Shown one piece after another: positions 1-8,162 of a DNA stretch of 64,000 nt. The translations under genes and the position numbers were made by a program. This DNA is from Microbacterium sp. LCT-H2 (GTDB taxonomy: Bacteria; Actinomycetota; Actinomycetes; Actinomycetales; Microbacteriaceae): the NCBI RefSeq assembly GCF_001866135.1, contig NZ_MODW01000001.1, positions 310,001-374,000 of the forward strand, in the 5' to 3' direction. Within the stretch, counting starts at the first letter, position 1. Every line of letters begins with the position of its first letter. Below the pieces are notes generated by a model that saw only the letters and a list, made by a program, of their open reading frames with translations, did no database searches and was not told where the DNA came from.

Positions 1-230
1 TGCACCCGTTCGTCGCCGAGCTCCCGGATGTAGCGGTCGAGCACGTTCTGCTCGTGCACGTCTCCCAGCTGAGCGGCGCGGAGGAGCGTCGCGTCCTCCG
101 GCTCCTCGACCGCGGGGACCCGACCCAGCTTCGCGTCGATCGCCCGCGACCATGCGAACTCGCACTCGGCGGCCGCCTTGAGGTCGCTCGCGCTCCAGAT
201 GACCCGCTGCGCCTCTGTGTCGATCCGCAC
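1..230 (-). CDS. TM0106-family RecB-like nuclease, N-terminal part
   Basis: Only about the first 76 codons are in the window; the gene runs off the left edge. Translation from the GTG at 228-230 begins VRIDTEAQRVIWSASDLKAA and continues with a CEFAWSRAIDAKLGR stretch and a LGDVHEQNVLDRY stretch. This S-A-S-D-L ... C-E-F-A ... R-x-x-D-x-x-L-G-R ... G-x-x-H-E-x-x-V-L-D pattern is the start of the TM0106 family, whose members join a RecB-type nuclease domain to a superfamily I helicase. The GTG follows a GGGAG box. The helicase half cannot be seen, so the full architecture is inferred. Confidence 0.6.
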   Translation of the reverse strand, partial: MRIDTEAQRVIWSASDLKAAAECEFAWSRAIDAKLGRVPAVEEPEDATLLRAAQLGDVHEQNVLDRYIRELGDERV

Positions 231-316
231 GATTCTCCCGTTCTGTCGGCTGCTTCGACACTATCCGTGGCATCCGACACGGCGAAAAGCGGGCGGTCCC
301 GCACGACGGGTCGCGG

Positions 317-1135
317 TCAGCGCCACCAGGTGTCGTCGGGGGTCACCGGGAGATGACGCTTGTGCTGGGTCGCGAGGTACCGCGCCTCGATACGGCCGGC
401 AACCTCGGGGTCGACCTCCCGCCCCTCGAGGAAATCGTCGATCTGCTCGTACGTCAGCCCCAGCTCGTCCTCGTCCGTGCGCCCCGGCTGGTCGTCGAGG
501 AGGTCGGCAGTGGGGACCTTGAAGGCCAAGCGCTCCGGAGCGTCGAGGAACTGGAGCAGGGCGCGCCCCTGTCGCTTCGTGAGTCCGGCCAGCGGGAGGA
601 CGTCAGCCGCTCCGTCGCCGAACTTCGTGTAGAACCCGGTGAGGGCTTCGGCGGCGTGGTCGGTGCCGATGACGATCAGCCCCTCATGCCCGGCGAGCGC
701 GTACTGCGTGACCATGCGGAGGCGCGCCTTGATGTTGCCGCGGTTGAAATCGGAGATGTCGCTGGAGACGGCGGACTCGATGTCCTTCTCGACGCCCTCG
801 ACGCCGTTCTGGATGTTCACCTCGATCGAGGAGTCCGGCGCGATGAAGTCCAGCGCGGCCTGGGCGTCGTCGGCGTCGTGCTGGACGCGATAGGGCAGGC
901 GGACGGCGAGGAAGGTCGCCTCCCCGCCCTCGGCACGCACGCGCTCCACTGCGAGCTGGGCGAGGCGCCCCGCGAGCGTCGAGTCCTGTCCGCCGGAGAT
1001 GCCGAGGACGAAGCCCTTCGCGCCGGTCGTGCGCAGATAGTCCGCGAGGAAGCCGACGCGACGCTCCACCTCCGCTTCGGGATCGATGTCGGGCCGGGCG
1101 CCCAGGTCTTCCGCGATCTGCTTCTGCAACGACAC
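317..1135 (-). CDS. nadE: Ammonia-dependent NAD(+) synthetase
   Basis: Makes NAD+ from deamido-NAD+, ATP and ammonia, the last step of NAD synthesis in the cytosol. The 272-residue product has the PP-loop SGGQDS at residues 47-52, a [10 protein letters not shown] stretch and a [22 protein letters not shown] stretch (given here in part: the E-A-x-T-G-F-x-T-K-F-G-D-G core) that are typical of the short NadE. The C-terminal [13 protein letters not shown] also fits. There is no glutaminase domain, so free ammonia is the likely nitrogen donor. The GTG start lies five bases after a GGAGG box. It stands alone, divergent from the nucleosidase gene downstream. Confidence 0.95.
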   Translation of the reverse strand: MSLQKQIAEDLGARPDIDPEAEVERRVGFLADYLRTTGAKGFVLGISGGQDSTLAGRLAQLAVERVRAEGGEATFLAVRLPYRVQHDADDAQAALDFIAPDSSIEVNIQNGVEGVEKDIESAVSSDISDFNRGNIKARLRMVTQYALAGHEGLIVIGTDHAAEALTGFYTKFGDGAADVLPLAGLTKRQGRALLQFLDAPERLAFKVPTADLLDDQPGRTDEDELGLTYEQIDDFLEGREVDPEVAGRIEARYLATQHKRHLPVTPDDTWWR

Positions 1136-1243
1136 GTTGTCCTCCGCTCATCGGTTCGGCTCCAGTATCCCCCTTCCGTGTTTCGTGCGGATCACGCCAC
1201 CGCGCGGACGAGCTATCCAGCGGCGACCTGACAGACTGTGACG

Positions 1244-1801
1244 GTGAAGCTCCTCGTCGCCGCCCTCGAGTCCGAACTGTCCGCCTTCCCCGAGGAGCTC
1301 GACGGCTTCGACCGCCTTGTCACGGGCCCGGGGAAGCTGCCGGCGACGTACGCGCTGACTCGTGCCCTGGACGCGAAGAGCTACGACGAGGTCGTCGTCG
1401 TCGGCACCGCGGGTTCCATCGAGAAGGGGCGTGCGTACGCGGTACACGAGATCGCGACCGCTGTTCAGCACGACGTGATCGACCTGGACGGCGTCGTCGG
1501 ACGGCATGTCTCGCTTCCGCCGCAGGTGACCACGGGCCGCGAGGGCGTCGTGATCGCCACGGGTGACCACTTCGTGAACGACGCCGAGGTCACCGCCGTG
1601 ATCCGGCCGATGGGTGCGGCGCTGGTGGACATGGAGACCTACGCCTACATCTGGGTGGCGGGGCAGTTCGGCGTGCCCATCCGGGCGTTCCGCGCCGTCT
1701 CCGATCAGGCGGAGGACGGCGCCCTGGCCGACTTCCGCGAGGCCATCGCGCGGTGCAGCATCGAGCTGCGCGAGGTGATCCGCACCGAGTACGGGGTCTG
1801 A
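1244..1801 (+). CDS. Nucleosidase (MTA/SAH nucleosidase-like)
   Basis: The 185-residue product looks like a small phosphorylase-superfamily nucleosidase, which cleaves the N-glycosidic bond of a nucleoside. Visible family features are the opening KLLVAALESEL, the glycine-rich VVVVGTAGSIEKG turn, and the MGAALVDMETYAYIWVA segment in which the MET motif binds the ribose. A late RAVSDQAEDGA stretch carries the catalytic Asp position. I place the start at the GTG at 1244 rather than the GTG at 1238, because a CAGACT -10-like box ends at 1237 and leaves a six-base gap to 1244. It is convergent with sbcC, two bases apart. The substrate is not decided by sequence. Confidence 0.8.
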   Translation: MKLLVAALESELSAFPEELDGFDRLVTGPGKLPATYALTRALDAKSYDEVVVVGTAGSIEKGRAYAVHEIATAVQHDVIDLDGVVGRHVSLPPQVTTGREGVVIATGDHFVNDAEVTAVIRPMGAALVDMETYAYIWVAGQFGVPIRAFRAVSDQAEDGALADFREAIARCSIELREVIRTEYGV

Positions 1802-1803
1802 CC

Positions 1804-4797
1804 TCAGCGCGTCTCGATGACGCTCGGTCCGTTCGGCAGCGCACGGACCGTGAGCTGCGCGGGGATCTGCTCCTGCATGGCCTCGACGTGGCTGATGACG
1901 CCGACCGTGCGGCCGCCCTGCCGCAGCTCGTCGAGCGTGCGCATCGCGACGTCGAGCGTGTCGCCGTCGAGGGAACCGAAACCCTCGTCGATGAAGAGCG
2001 TGTCCAGGCGGATGCCTCCGGCGCGGGCCGTCACGACCTCGGCCAGACCGAGGGCGAGAGCGAGGGAGGTGAGGAAGGTCTCGCCGCCCGAGAGGGACTG
2101 CGGCGGACGGGTCTGCCCGGTGAAGGCGTCGGCGACCACGATGCCCAGTCCGGAGGCGGCACCGCGCGCAGCCAGCGCATCGGAGTGCTGCAGACGGTAG
2201 CGTCCTTCGGACATGTCGTGGAGCCGGCGGTTCGCGGCGTCGACGATCTCCTCGAGCTCCGCCGCCAGCACGAAGGTCTCCAACGTCATCTTGCGGGTGT
2301 TCGCTCCGCGTCCGGCGATCGTGTCCGCGAGAGCCTGGAGCACCTCGAACTCCGCGGCATCCTCCGCCGTGCGGGCGTGCTCGTCCTTCGCGGCGTCGAT
2401 GAGGCCGGCCAGCCGCACCGCGTCGCCCGCCGCCCTGGTGGCCTCGTCGACGGCCGTCGACCACGCCGCCCTGGCCTCGCGGGCGGCCTGCTCGACCGGC
2501 GCGAGGTCGATGGGCTCCTCGGGCAGCGTCCGCAGCTCGAGGTCGAAGAGGAGGGCGCGCTCCTTCTCGCGCTGCACCGCGTGCGTCGTCACCCGCTCGT
2601 CCAGCTCCGTCTGCACCGCCGGCGGACGCAGCGCCGCGGTGGCGGCCTCGACGTCAGAGAACTCGGAGGCGTCGAGGGCGGCATCCCTCTCGGCAGCCGC
2701 CTCCGCGGCCGCCTGCTGCCTCCGCGCCCGTTCGGCTTCGGCGTCGAGGAGGCGGCGTGCGACGGCGAGGTGGGTGGTGGCCTCCGTCAGGCGCTCAGCC
2801 ACCGACGCGTAGCTCCCTCGCGCCTCGTCGATCGCCGTACGGGCGGCCTCGTCGCGCTGGACGACCAGGGCGAGCTGCTCGCGGGCTTCGGCGAGGGCCG
2901 CCTCGTCCTGGACGCGCCGCTCCTCGAGCGCGCTCTGCTGGGCGCCGAGTTCGACGAGCTCGCCGTCGCGCAGCCCCGCTGCCTCGGCCGCGGCGAGCGC
3001 CTCCTTCTCGGCGGCCACGGCGGCATCGAGCTCGGCCTTCGCCGTCTCGACGTCTCGTCCGTCCGCGCGCGCCAGAGCCGCAGCGAGCTCGACCTGCAGC
3101 GACGTGCAGGTCGAGCTCGCCTGCTGCTCGCGGCGCGCCGCCTCGTCCCTCCGGGTCTCCGCAGCCGCGATATCCTCCACGGAGACCGCGGCGCTGTGGT
3201 CTGCCGGCGTCGGATGCTCCCGCGCCCCGCACACCGGGCAGGGGTGATCCTCGATCAGAGCGGACGCCAGCTCGCCGGCCATGCCGTCGATCCGGCGCTG
3301 ACGCAGATCGGCCAGAGCCGACTGCGCGGCGGCCTGCGCGGACGTCGCCTCGGCGAGGACCCGGTCGGCCGCGGCGCACTCCTGCTGCAGACGTGCCGCC
3401 TCTTCCGCCGCCTCCCGGCGGAGCTCGGCAGCGACGCGCGCGCTCTCCATGGCGGGGAGCCGGTCGCCGAGCCGACGGGCGTCGTCCCGCTCCGCGGTGA
3501 CGGCGGCGATCCGTCCGGGCAGCGCCGCGCGCTCCGCCTCGCCGTCGGCGCACCGGCGCTCGGCGGCGGCGACGGCCTCTTCTGCGGTGACGCGCTCGGC
3601 GGCGCGGCGCGGCGTCTCGGCCTCCAGCGCGACGGCGCGCTCCCAGACCCCGGATGCCCGTGTCCGGTCGGCGATCCACGCATCGAGGTCGTCGGTCTCG
3701 ACACCGAGCTGATCCCAGTCCGCCCGTGCGCGCTTCTCCGCAGCCACCGCGTCATCAGCCGCCGTCCCGGCACGGTCGGCCGCGGTGATCGAGGACCGCA
3801 GCACCTCGGCCGCCCGCGCCCTGGCGAGCTCCGCCTTCGCCTCGGCGATGGCTTCCTCCTCGGCGTCCAGGCGCGCCATCGTCGCACGGGCACGGTCCCG
3901 CTCGCTCTGGGCACGCTGATCCTCCCGTGCGGCGGCCAGAACAGCATCGGCGGCCTCGAACCGCTTCTCCGCCTCCTGGCGCTCGGCAGCGCGCCGTTCC
4001 GCCCGGTACGCAGCGCGAGCCTGCGCCCGTTCCAGCTCGGCCAGGCGATCGGCCGTCGTGACGCTCCCCCCCGGCACCTCCGGTCCGACCTCGCCGTCGG
4101 CGTCGCCGGCATCGCGCCCGAGGTCGGCATCCGCCACGAGGCGCTCGGCCTCGTCCAGCCGGGCGGACACCGTGGCGAGACGCGCCCCGAGACTCTGCTC
4201 GGCGTGGCGCCGCCGCTCGTCGAACCGGGCCTGCACGTCTTCGAAACGCTCGGTGCCGAAGAGCCGGCGCAGCAGCGCCTGCCGGTCCCTGCTGCCTGCG
4301 AGCAGGAACTCCGAAAACCGGTTCTGGGCCAGCAGGATCACCTGCAGGAACTGCTCGCGGCTGAGCTGGAGGATGTCGTCGAGCTCGTGCGCCACGTCGA
4401 CCGCCCGCGCCGCGCGGCCGACCCAGCCGTCACCCGTGAGCTCCTCCAGGGAGACCGCCGCCGCCTGCTTCGTCAGGCCTCCGCCCCGTCGGGCCGGCCG
4501 GAGGTATTCAGGGGACCGCGTGACCCGGTAGCGGCCAGACGGCGTGCTGAACTCGACGACCACCTCGGAGGGGTCGTCCGGTTCGCTGTGGTCGCTGCGG
4601 AGCCTCTTCTCCCCGCCGTCGTACCGCGGCACCCCGCCGTACAGCCCGAAGCAGACCGCATCGAGGATGCTCGACTTCCCCGCTCCGGTGCGGCCGGCGA
4701 TGAGGAAGATCCCGTCGTCGGCGAAGGCGTCGAAGTCCACGGTCTGCCGCGCACGGAAGGGCCCGAAGCCCTCGACCTCCAGACGATGCAGCCGCAC
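1804..4797 (-). CDS. sbcC: SbcC, exonuclease subunit (SMC-like ATPase)
   Basis: ATPase subunit of the SbcCD double-strand nuclease (bacterial Mre11-Rad50), which opens hairpins and blocked DNA ends. The 997 residues show a Walker A IAGRTGAGKSS near the N-terminus, two long Ala/Glu/Arg-rich coiled coils, a zinc hook CPVCG at about residue 518, then the signature LSGGETFLTSLALALGL near residue 900 and the Walker B DTLFIDEGFGSLD near 935. Length and order match Rad50/SbcC. The start is GTG at 4795-4797, overlapping the sbcD stop by one base (TAGTG), which implies translational coupling. Very long open frames on the other strand here are GC-bias shadows. Confidence 0.96.
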   Translation of the reverse strand: MRLHRLEVEGFGPFRARQTVDFDAFADDGIFLIAGRTGAGKSSILDAVCFGLYGGVPRYDGGEKRLRSDHSEPDDPSEVVVEFSTPSGRYRVTRSPEYLRPARRGGGLTKQAAAVSLEELTGDGWVGRAARAVDVAHELDDILQLSREQFLQVILLAQNRFSEFLLAGSRDRQALLRRLFGTERFEDVQARFDERRRHAEQSLGARLATVSARLDEAERLVADADLGRDAGDADGEVGPEVPGGSVTTADRLAELERAQARAAYRAERRAAERQEAEKRFEAADAVLAAAREDQRAQSERDRARATMARLDAEEEAIAEAKAELARARAAEVLRSSITAADRAGTAADDAVAAEKRARADWDQLGVETDDLDAWIADRTRASGVWERAVALEAETPRRAAERVTAEEAVAAAERRCADGEAERAALPGRIAAVTAERDDARRLGDRLPAMESARVAAELRREAAEEAARLQQECAAADRVLAEATSAQAAAQSALADLRQRRIDGMAGELASALIEDHPCPVCGAREHPTPADHSAAVSVEDIAAAETRRDEAARREQQASSTCTSLQVELAAALARADGRDVETAKAELDAAVAAEKEALAAAEAAGLRDGELVELGAQQSALEERRVQDEAALAEAREQLALVVQRDEAARTAIDEARGSYASVAERLTEATTHLAVARRLLDAEAERARRQQAAAEAAAERDAALDASEFSDVEAATAALRPPAVQTELDERVTTHAVQREKERALLFDLELRTLPEEPIDLAPVEQAAREARAAWSTAVDEATRAAGDAVRLAGLIDAAKDEHARTAEDAAEFEVLQALADTIAGRGANTRKMTLETFVLAAELEEIVDAANRRLHDMSEGRYRLQHSDALAARGAASGLGIVVADAFTGQTRPPQSLSGGETFLTSLALALGLAEVVTARAGGIRLDTLFIDEGFGSLDGDTLDVAMRTLDELRQGGRTVGVISHVEAMQEQIPAQLTVRALPNGPSVIETR

Positions 4798-5966
4798 TAG
4801 ACGAGGGCTTCCGCGCGGACCCGGTCGTCGAGCACCTCACGGATCAGCTCGCGTTCGACCTCGGTGGCTCCCTGGCCGGCGCGCACGTGCTCGAGGAACG
4901 CCTCGATCCGCTCGGCATCGGTCACCGCGGAGCGCAGCCGCTCACCGTACGAGCGCTCCTGCATGCCCGCGACCACCGCGGGCTGATGGAGCACCATGGC
5001 GCAGTGCGGGTACGCCTCGCGGAGCCGACGCGTGGGCTCGGTCTGCGGTACGGCGTCGGTGTAGACGGCGCACACCCAGGCGTCGTCGTGCGCGGCGATG
5101 TTCTCTGCGGAGAGGATCTCCTCGAAGGTGCCGGTCAGAGTGACCAGGCGCCGCGGAACCGGCAGCTCCAGCCACTCGACGCCCGCGAGTCCGTCGGCGT
5201 CGAGGTCGACGAGCCAGGAGCCGCGCGGCTTCTGCTGCTCGCCGAAGCTGTAGTGCAGCGGAGCGCCGGCGTATCGCACCCGCTCGCTCACCTGCTGACG
5301 ACCGTGGATATGACCCAGTGCGACGTAGTCGGGGCCGTCGAACGCCCGGAGCGGCACGACGTCGAGACCGCCCTGTCGCACCTCGCGCTCCAGACCCTCC
5401 GTCGGCTCCACTCCCGCGGCGAAGCAGTGGGCGATCGCGACCGCACGGCCTGCGTGCTTCTGCATGCCTGCGCGGACGAGGGTCATGGCGTGCGTCATGG
5501 TCTGCGCCTGCGTGCGCAGCTGCCGTCCCTCGGCGTCGCCCTCCGGCCAATGCTGACGGACGATCGCGGGCTCCAGATACGGAATCCCGAAGAAGTGCAC
5601 CGGACCGTGGGCGTCGTCGATCGTGACGGGGGTACCGACCGCGAGGGGGTCGGTGAGCACGTGGATGCCGTCGCGCAGCAGCCGGGCCTGGAACCCCAGC
5701 CGCGCGGCCGAATCGTGGTTCCCGCTGGTGACGACCACCCGCGCACCCGTCTCGTGGAGACCGACGAGGGCGTCGCCCAGCAGCGTGTACGCGGCGGCCG
5801 AGGGCGTGGCGGAGTCGAACACGTCGCCCGCGACGATCACGACGTCGACCTCGTGCTCCCTGACCTGCGAGGTCAGGGCGGCGAGCACCTCGGCCAGCGC
5901 ATCCATGGTCGAGTTGCCATGGAACGTCCGGCCGATGTGCCAGTCCGAGGTGTGCAGGATCCGCAT
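4797..5966 (-). CDS. sbcD: SbcD, exonuclease subunit (Mre11-like)
   Basis: Metallophosphoesterase nuclease subunit that works with the SbcC ATPase. The 389-residue protein carries the phosphoesterase motifs in order: DWHIG (residues 8-12), GDVFDS, GNHDS, an IAHCF stretch and LGHIHGRQQV, which supply the metal ligands. I start at the ATG at 5964-5966 (MRILHTSDWHIG): this is the family's usual N-terminus, and a TACCGT -10-like box lies six bases upstream. The frame stays open upstream to 6086 but that part has no family match. It is the first gene of the sbcD-sbcC operon. Confidence 0.95.
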   Translation of the reverse strand: MRILHTSDWHIGRTFHGNSTMDALAEVLAALTSQVREHEVDVVIVAGDVFDSATPSAAAYTLLGDALVGLHETGARVVVTSGNHDSAARLGFQARLLRDGIHVLTDPLAVGTPVTIDDAHGPVHFFGIPYLEPAIVRQHWPEGDAEGRQLRTQAQTMTHAMTLVRAGMQKHAGRAVAIAHCFAAGVEPTEGLEREVRQGGLDVVPLRAFDGPDYVALGHIHGRQQVSERVRYAGAPLHYSFGEQQKPRGSWLVDLDADGLAGVEWLELPVPRRLVTLTGTFEEILSAENIAAHDDAWVCAVYTDAVPQTEPTRRLREAYPHCAMVLHQPAVVAGMQERSYGERLRSAVTDAERIEAFLEHVRAGQGATEVERELIREVLDDRVRAEALV

Positions 5967-6220
5967 ACCCCCACGGTACGAAGACCCTCGGACATTCCCT
6001 CCGAGGCGTGCCGGGAGCGCCGTCTCCCGAGGCACGAGGAGGAAGCGGAAGGTCCCCTGACCCACCCTCGTCGCGGCGACCGGCACGTGGTGATGCGAGA
6101 TGCGCTGTGCACCTTCACCTGTGCGGCGTGCGGGGCTGCGCGATGCGAGATCAGGGCTGCCCTCCGCCCACAGGGGCCGGCTTGCCCCGCCGGCTGAGGG
6201 TTGTGCCCGCTCCGCCGCGA

Positions 6221-6703
6221 CTACCGACTTCCGCTCTCCTCCTCGAGGTCGTGCGACCAGTTCGCCTGCTGGATCCGGTTGTCGAGCTCTCGGAGCTCCT
6301 GGGCGACCGCATCCGCCCGCGCACGCAGCGCGGCGACGGGCAGCGCCGACACCTGCCGCAGCTCCGAGCGCATCTGGCGCAGGTACTGCTCGCTCGCCCC
6401 CGAGGCCGCGGCCGCCGCGTCCGTGAGCACGGCATGGCGCAGGCGCAGCACGTCCCGCGCGGCGAGCGCATCGGTCATCGTCCCGTCCGCGCCGAGGTCG
6501 AGGCGGGCGTTCGTCGCGTTGATGCGTCGGATCAGGCTCTGCAGCCGGGTCAACGCGCCCTCCGCCTCTTCGATCAGCGCCGCCGCATCCTCGGCGGGCT
6601 CCTCACCCTCCTGATACCGGGCGTTCGCGACGATGCGCGCCCGCAGCTGCTCGATGCGGCGCTGCAGGTCGGCGCGGGCGGCGAGGGCTTCGGCGAGTCT
6701 CAT
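6221..6703 (-). CDS. DIP1984 family protein
   Basis: A 160-residue, helix-rich cytosolic protein with no known activity. It matches the DIP1984 family: the opening MRLAEALAARADLQRRIEQL, a central LIRRINATNARLDLG, an ALAARDVLRLRHAVL segment, and the closing RELDNRIQQANWSHDLEEE. It looks like a helical bundle of three long amphipathic segments. The gene stands alone between sbcD, in the same orientation but 250 bases away, and the GNAT gene. In the 6104-6220 gap I see no gene. Confidence 0.85.
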   Translation of the reverse strand: MRLAEALAARADLQRRIEQLRARIVANARYQEGEEPAEDAAALIEEAEGALTRLQSLIRRINATNARLDLGADGTMTDALAARDVLRLRHAVLTDAAAAASGASEQYLRQMRSELRQVSALPVAALRARADAVAQELRELDNRIQQANWSHDLEEESGSR

Positions 6704-6755
6704 GCCCTCATCCTCGCAGGCGGCGGCCGTAACAGTTCGTCATACAGGCCGAAGG

Positions 6756-7064
6756 TCAGCGCGTGCGGAGAAGGCCCGACTGCTCGGGGTGCGCGGCGAA
6801 CCACTCCGCCACGTACCAGCAGACGGCGTCCACCTTGCGGTCGCCGCGCTCCGCGATGTCGGCCACGGCCCCCTCGACAACCTTCCCGGCATACCCGTTT
6901 CCGCGGAATGCCGGGACCGTATAGGCCCGGGTGAGCGCGACCGTTTGGCCGTCGTCCCGGTAGTCGAGCACGCTGACGAGCTTCCCGTCGCGCGTGAGGG
7001 TGTACCGCGATGCGTCCTTCTCGTCGGTCAGGATGAAGCCGCCGACGGTGTGCGAGATCGTCAT
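6756..7064 (-). CDS. Short GNAT-type N-acetyltransferase
   Basis: A 102-residue member of the small Gcn5-like (Acetyltransf_CG, YidJ-like) group. It has the acetyl-CoA loop pattern R-G-N-G-Y-A-G-K in AFRGNGYAGKVVEGAV and a conserved CWYVAEWFAAHPE near the C-terminus. The substrate is unknown. The start is the ATG at 7062-7064, supported by a TAACGT -10-like box seven bases upstream. The reading frame stays open for another 2 kb upstream through the shadow of the 7,395-9,122 genes, which is an artefact. It is divergent from the cysteine-rich mini-ORF at 7140. Confidence 0.8.
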   Translation of the reverse strand: MTISHTVGGFILTDEKDASRYTLTRDGKLVSVLDYRDDGQTVALTRAYTVPAFRGNGYAGKVVEGAVADIAERGDRKVDAVCWYVAEWFAAHPEQSGLLRTR

Positions 7065-7103
7065 CCGTGTCACGTTACGCCTCTTGCGACGCGCCCGGGC
7101 GTT

Positions 7104-7133
7104 TTGACATGTCCCGTCACGATCGGACATAAT
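7104..7133 (+). promoter_or_regulatory. Promoter of the cysteine-rich mini-ORF
   Basis: A textbook promoter: -35 TTGACA at 7104-7109, an 18-base spacer, and -10 CATAAT at 7128-7133. The next six bases are all C, then ATG at 7140. Transcription would therefore begin on or next to the A of the start codon, giving a leaderless message. Confidence 0.75.
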
Positions 7134-7139
7134 CCCCCC

Positions 7140-7241
7140 ATGACCATCAACGCACGCCCTTTGTCCGCCCAGGAGGCGAACGGGACTGCCGGGATGATGA
7201 TGCCCGGTCGCGTTGACATGTGTTGCCGAATGTGTCGCTGA
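7140..7241 (+). CDS. Leaderless cysteine-rich leader peptide
   Basis: A 33-codon ORF ending in VDMCCRMCR, with three Cys codons (TGT TGC ... TGT) in the last seven codons before TGA. It starts where the promoter at 7104-7133 predicts the transcript to begin. The layout is that of the leaderless polycysteine short ORFs of mycobacteria, which act as cysteine-responsive attenuators of the gene behind them, and the R-V-D-M-C ending recalls the putative leader peptides ahead of sulfur genes in other actinobacteria. Here the gene behind is a winged-helix regulator rather than a known sulfur gene. Function is inferred from architecture only. Confidence 0.6.
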   Translation: MTINARPLSAQEANGTAGMMMPGRVDMCCRMCR

Positions 7242-7394
7242 ACGAACAGCCACCTCGCCTGACCTGACTCCTCGCCATCTGCGAGAGCAGCGTCCCGAGC
7301 ACACACCCGTGCTCGCTTCCCCGGCTCCGCCGGTCATTCGTGCAACGCATCCGAGCCCCCTCCCGTCGGGCTCACGTCCTGAGGACCCATCATC
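7242..7394 (+). promoter_or_regulatory. Structured leader between mini-ORF and regulator gene
   Basis: No gene is visible here. The segment can fold: a perfect 6-bp hairpin GAGCAC/GTGCTC (7297-7302 with 7309-7314), a CCGGC/GCCGG hairpin just after it, and a GAGCCC/GGGCTC pairing further down. A GAGGA box nine bases before the ATG at 7395 would start the regulator. Competing stems behind a Cys-rich ORF are what an attenuator needs, but I could not identify a clear U-tract terminator, so control could be at translation or by Rho. Confidence 0.4.
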
Positions 7395-8108
7395 ATGTCG
7401 AACTCCGCCCTTCTCGAGCGTCCCGCCGTCACCGCCCCGAACCGCACCGTCCGACCCGCCGAGTCGTCGACTCCGCTGGCCCCGGCCGGCGCCGACCTCC
7501 CCGCCGTCCGCTCGCCCCGCGGCTTCGCCCTGTACGTCGGCCTGGACGAGATCAAGGCCGCCGAAGCCGGTGTGAGCCTCCCGCTGCTCGTCGACGCCCT
7601 CCGCCGCACGCTGGCCGAGCTCGCGCCCGGCGCCGAGACCCACGCCACCGTCGCCCTCGCCCCGCACGGCTCCGGCGGCCGAGACCTGGACGTCGTGCGT
7701 CTCGCCCTGCAGGAGCCCGGCGCGATCGCCCGCACCAAGGCCGCCGCCGAGGAGGAGACCACGCCCGAGGAGTCCGGCGTCACCGTCGACATCTCCCGCA
7801 AGCGCGTGCTCATCGACGGCGAGTCCGCCGCCTTCACCTACAAGGAGTTCGAGCTGCTGCAGTACCTCGTCCTCCGCGAGGGGCGCACGATCGAGCGCAG
7901 CGAACTCGTCGCCGCCCTGTGGCAGGCCCAGGACGACGAGACCCCGGGCGAGCGCACGATCGACGTGCACGTGCGGCGACTGCGGGCGAAGCTCGGCCGC
8001 TACGAGGACATCGTCCGTACCGTGCGCGGCATCGGCTACCGCTTCGACCGTCATGCCGACGTCGTCATCCGCTACGGCCACGGAACCCCGTCGCCCGACC
8101 GCTTCTGA
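7395..8108 (+). CDS. Winged-helix DNA-binding protein (OmpR/PhoB type)
   Basis: A 237-residue protein with an undefined N-terminal half and a C-terminal Trans_reg_C winged helix. The latter runs from about residue 130 (VTVDISRKRVLIDGE) through FTYKEFELLQYLVLREGR and ERTIDVHVRRLRAKLG to VRTVRGIGYRF, the usual effector domain of OmpR-family regulators. There is no receiver domain with an Asp pocket, so it is not an ordinary response regulator. The N-terminal half (YVGLDEIKAAEAGVSLPLLV) may be a sensing or dimerisation domain. It is probably expressed from the upstream promoter through the cysteine-rich leader. Its targets are unknown. Confidence 0.85.
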   Translation: MSNSALLERPAVTAPNRTVRPAESSTPLAPAGADLPAVRSPRGFALYVGLDEIKAAEAGVSLPLLVDALRRTLAELAPGAETHATVALAPHGSGGRDLDVVRLALQEPGAIARTKAAAEEETTPEESGVTVDISRKRVLIDGESAAFTYKEFELLQYLVLREGRTIERSELVAALWQAQDDETPGERTIDVHVRRLRAKLGRYEDIVRTVRGIGYRFDRHADVVIRYGHGTPSPDRF

Positions 8109-8162
8109 CCCGCTCTGCTCAGCCCGGAGGCCTGTGTCAGGAGTCGCGCGTAGGGTGGGCGC

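Noticed and set aside
1753..4800. 1,015-codon open frame opposite sbcC, and similar long antisense frames (for example 25,250-27,883, 27,402-30,044, 49,048-51,858)
   Set aside because: High GC makes stop codons rare in the frame opposite real genes. The products are Arg/Gly/Leu-rich without family motifs, while the other strand has clear proteins.
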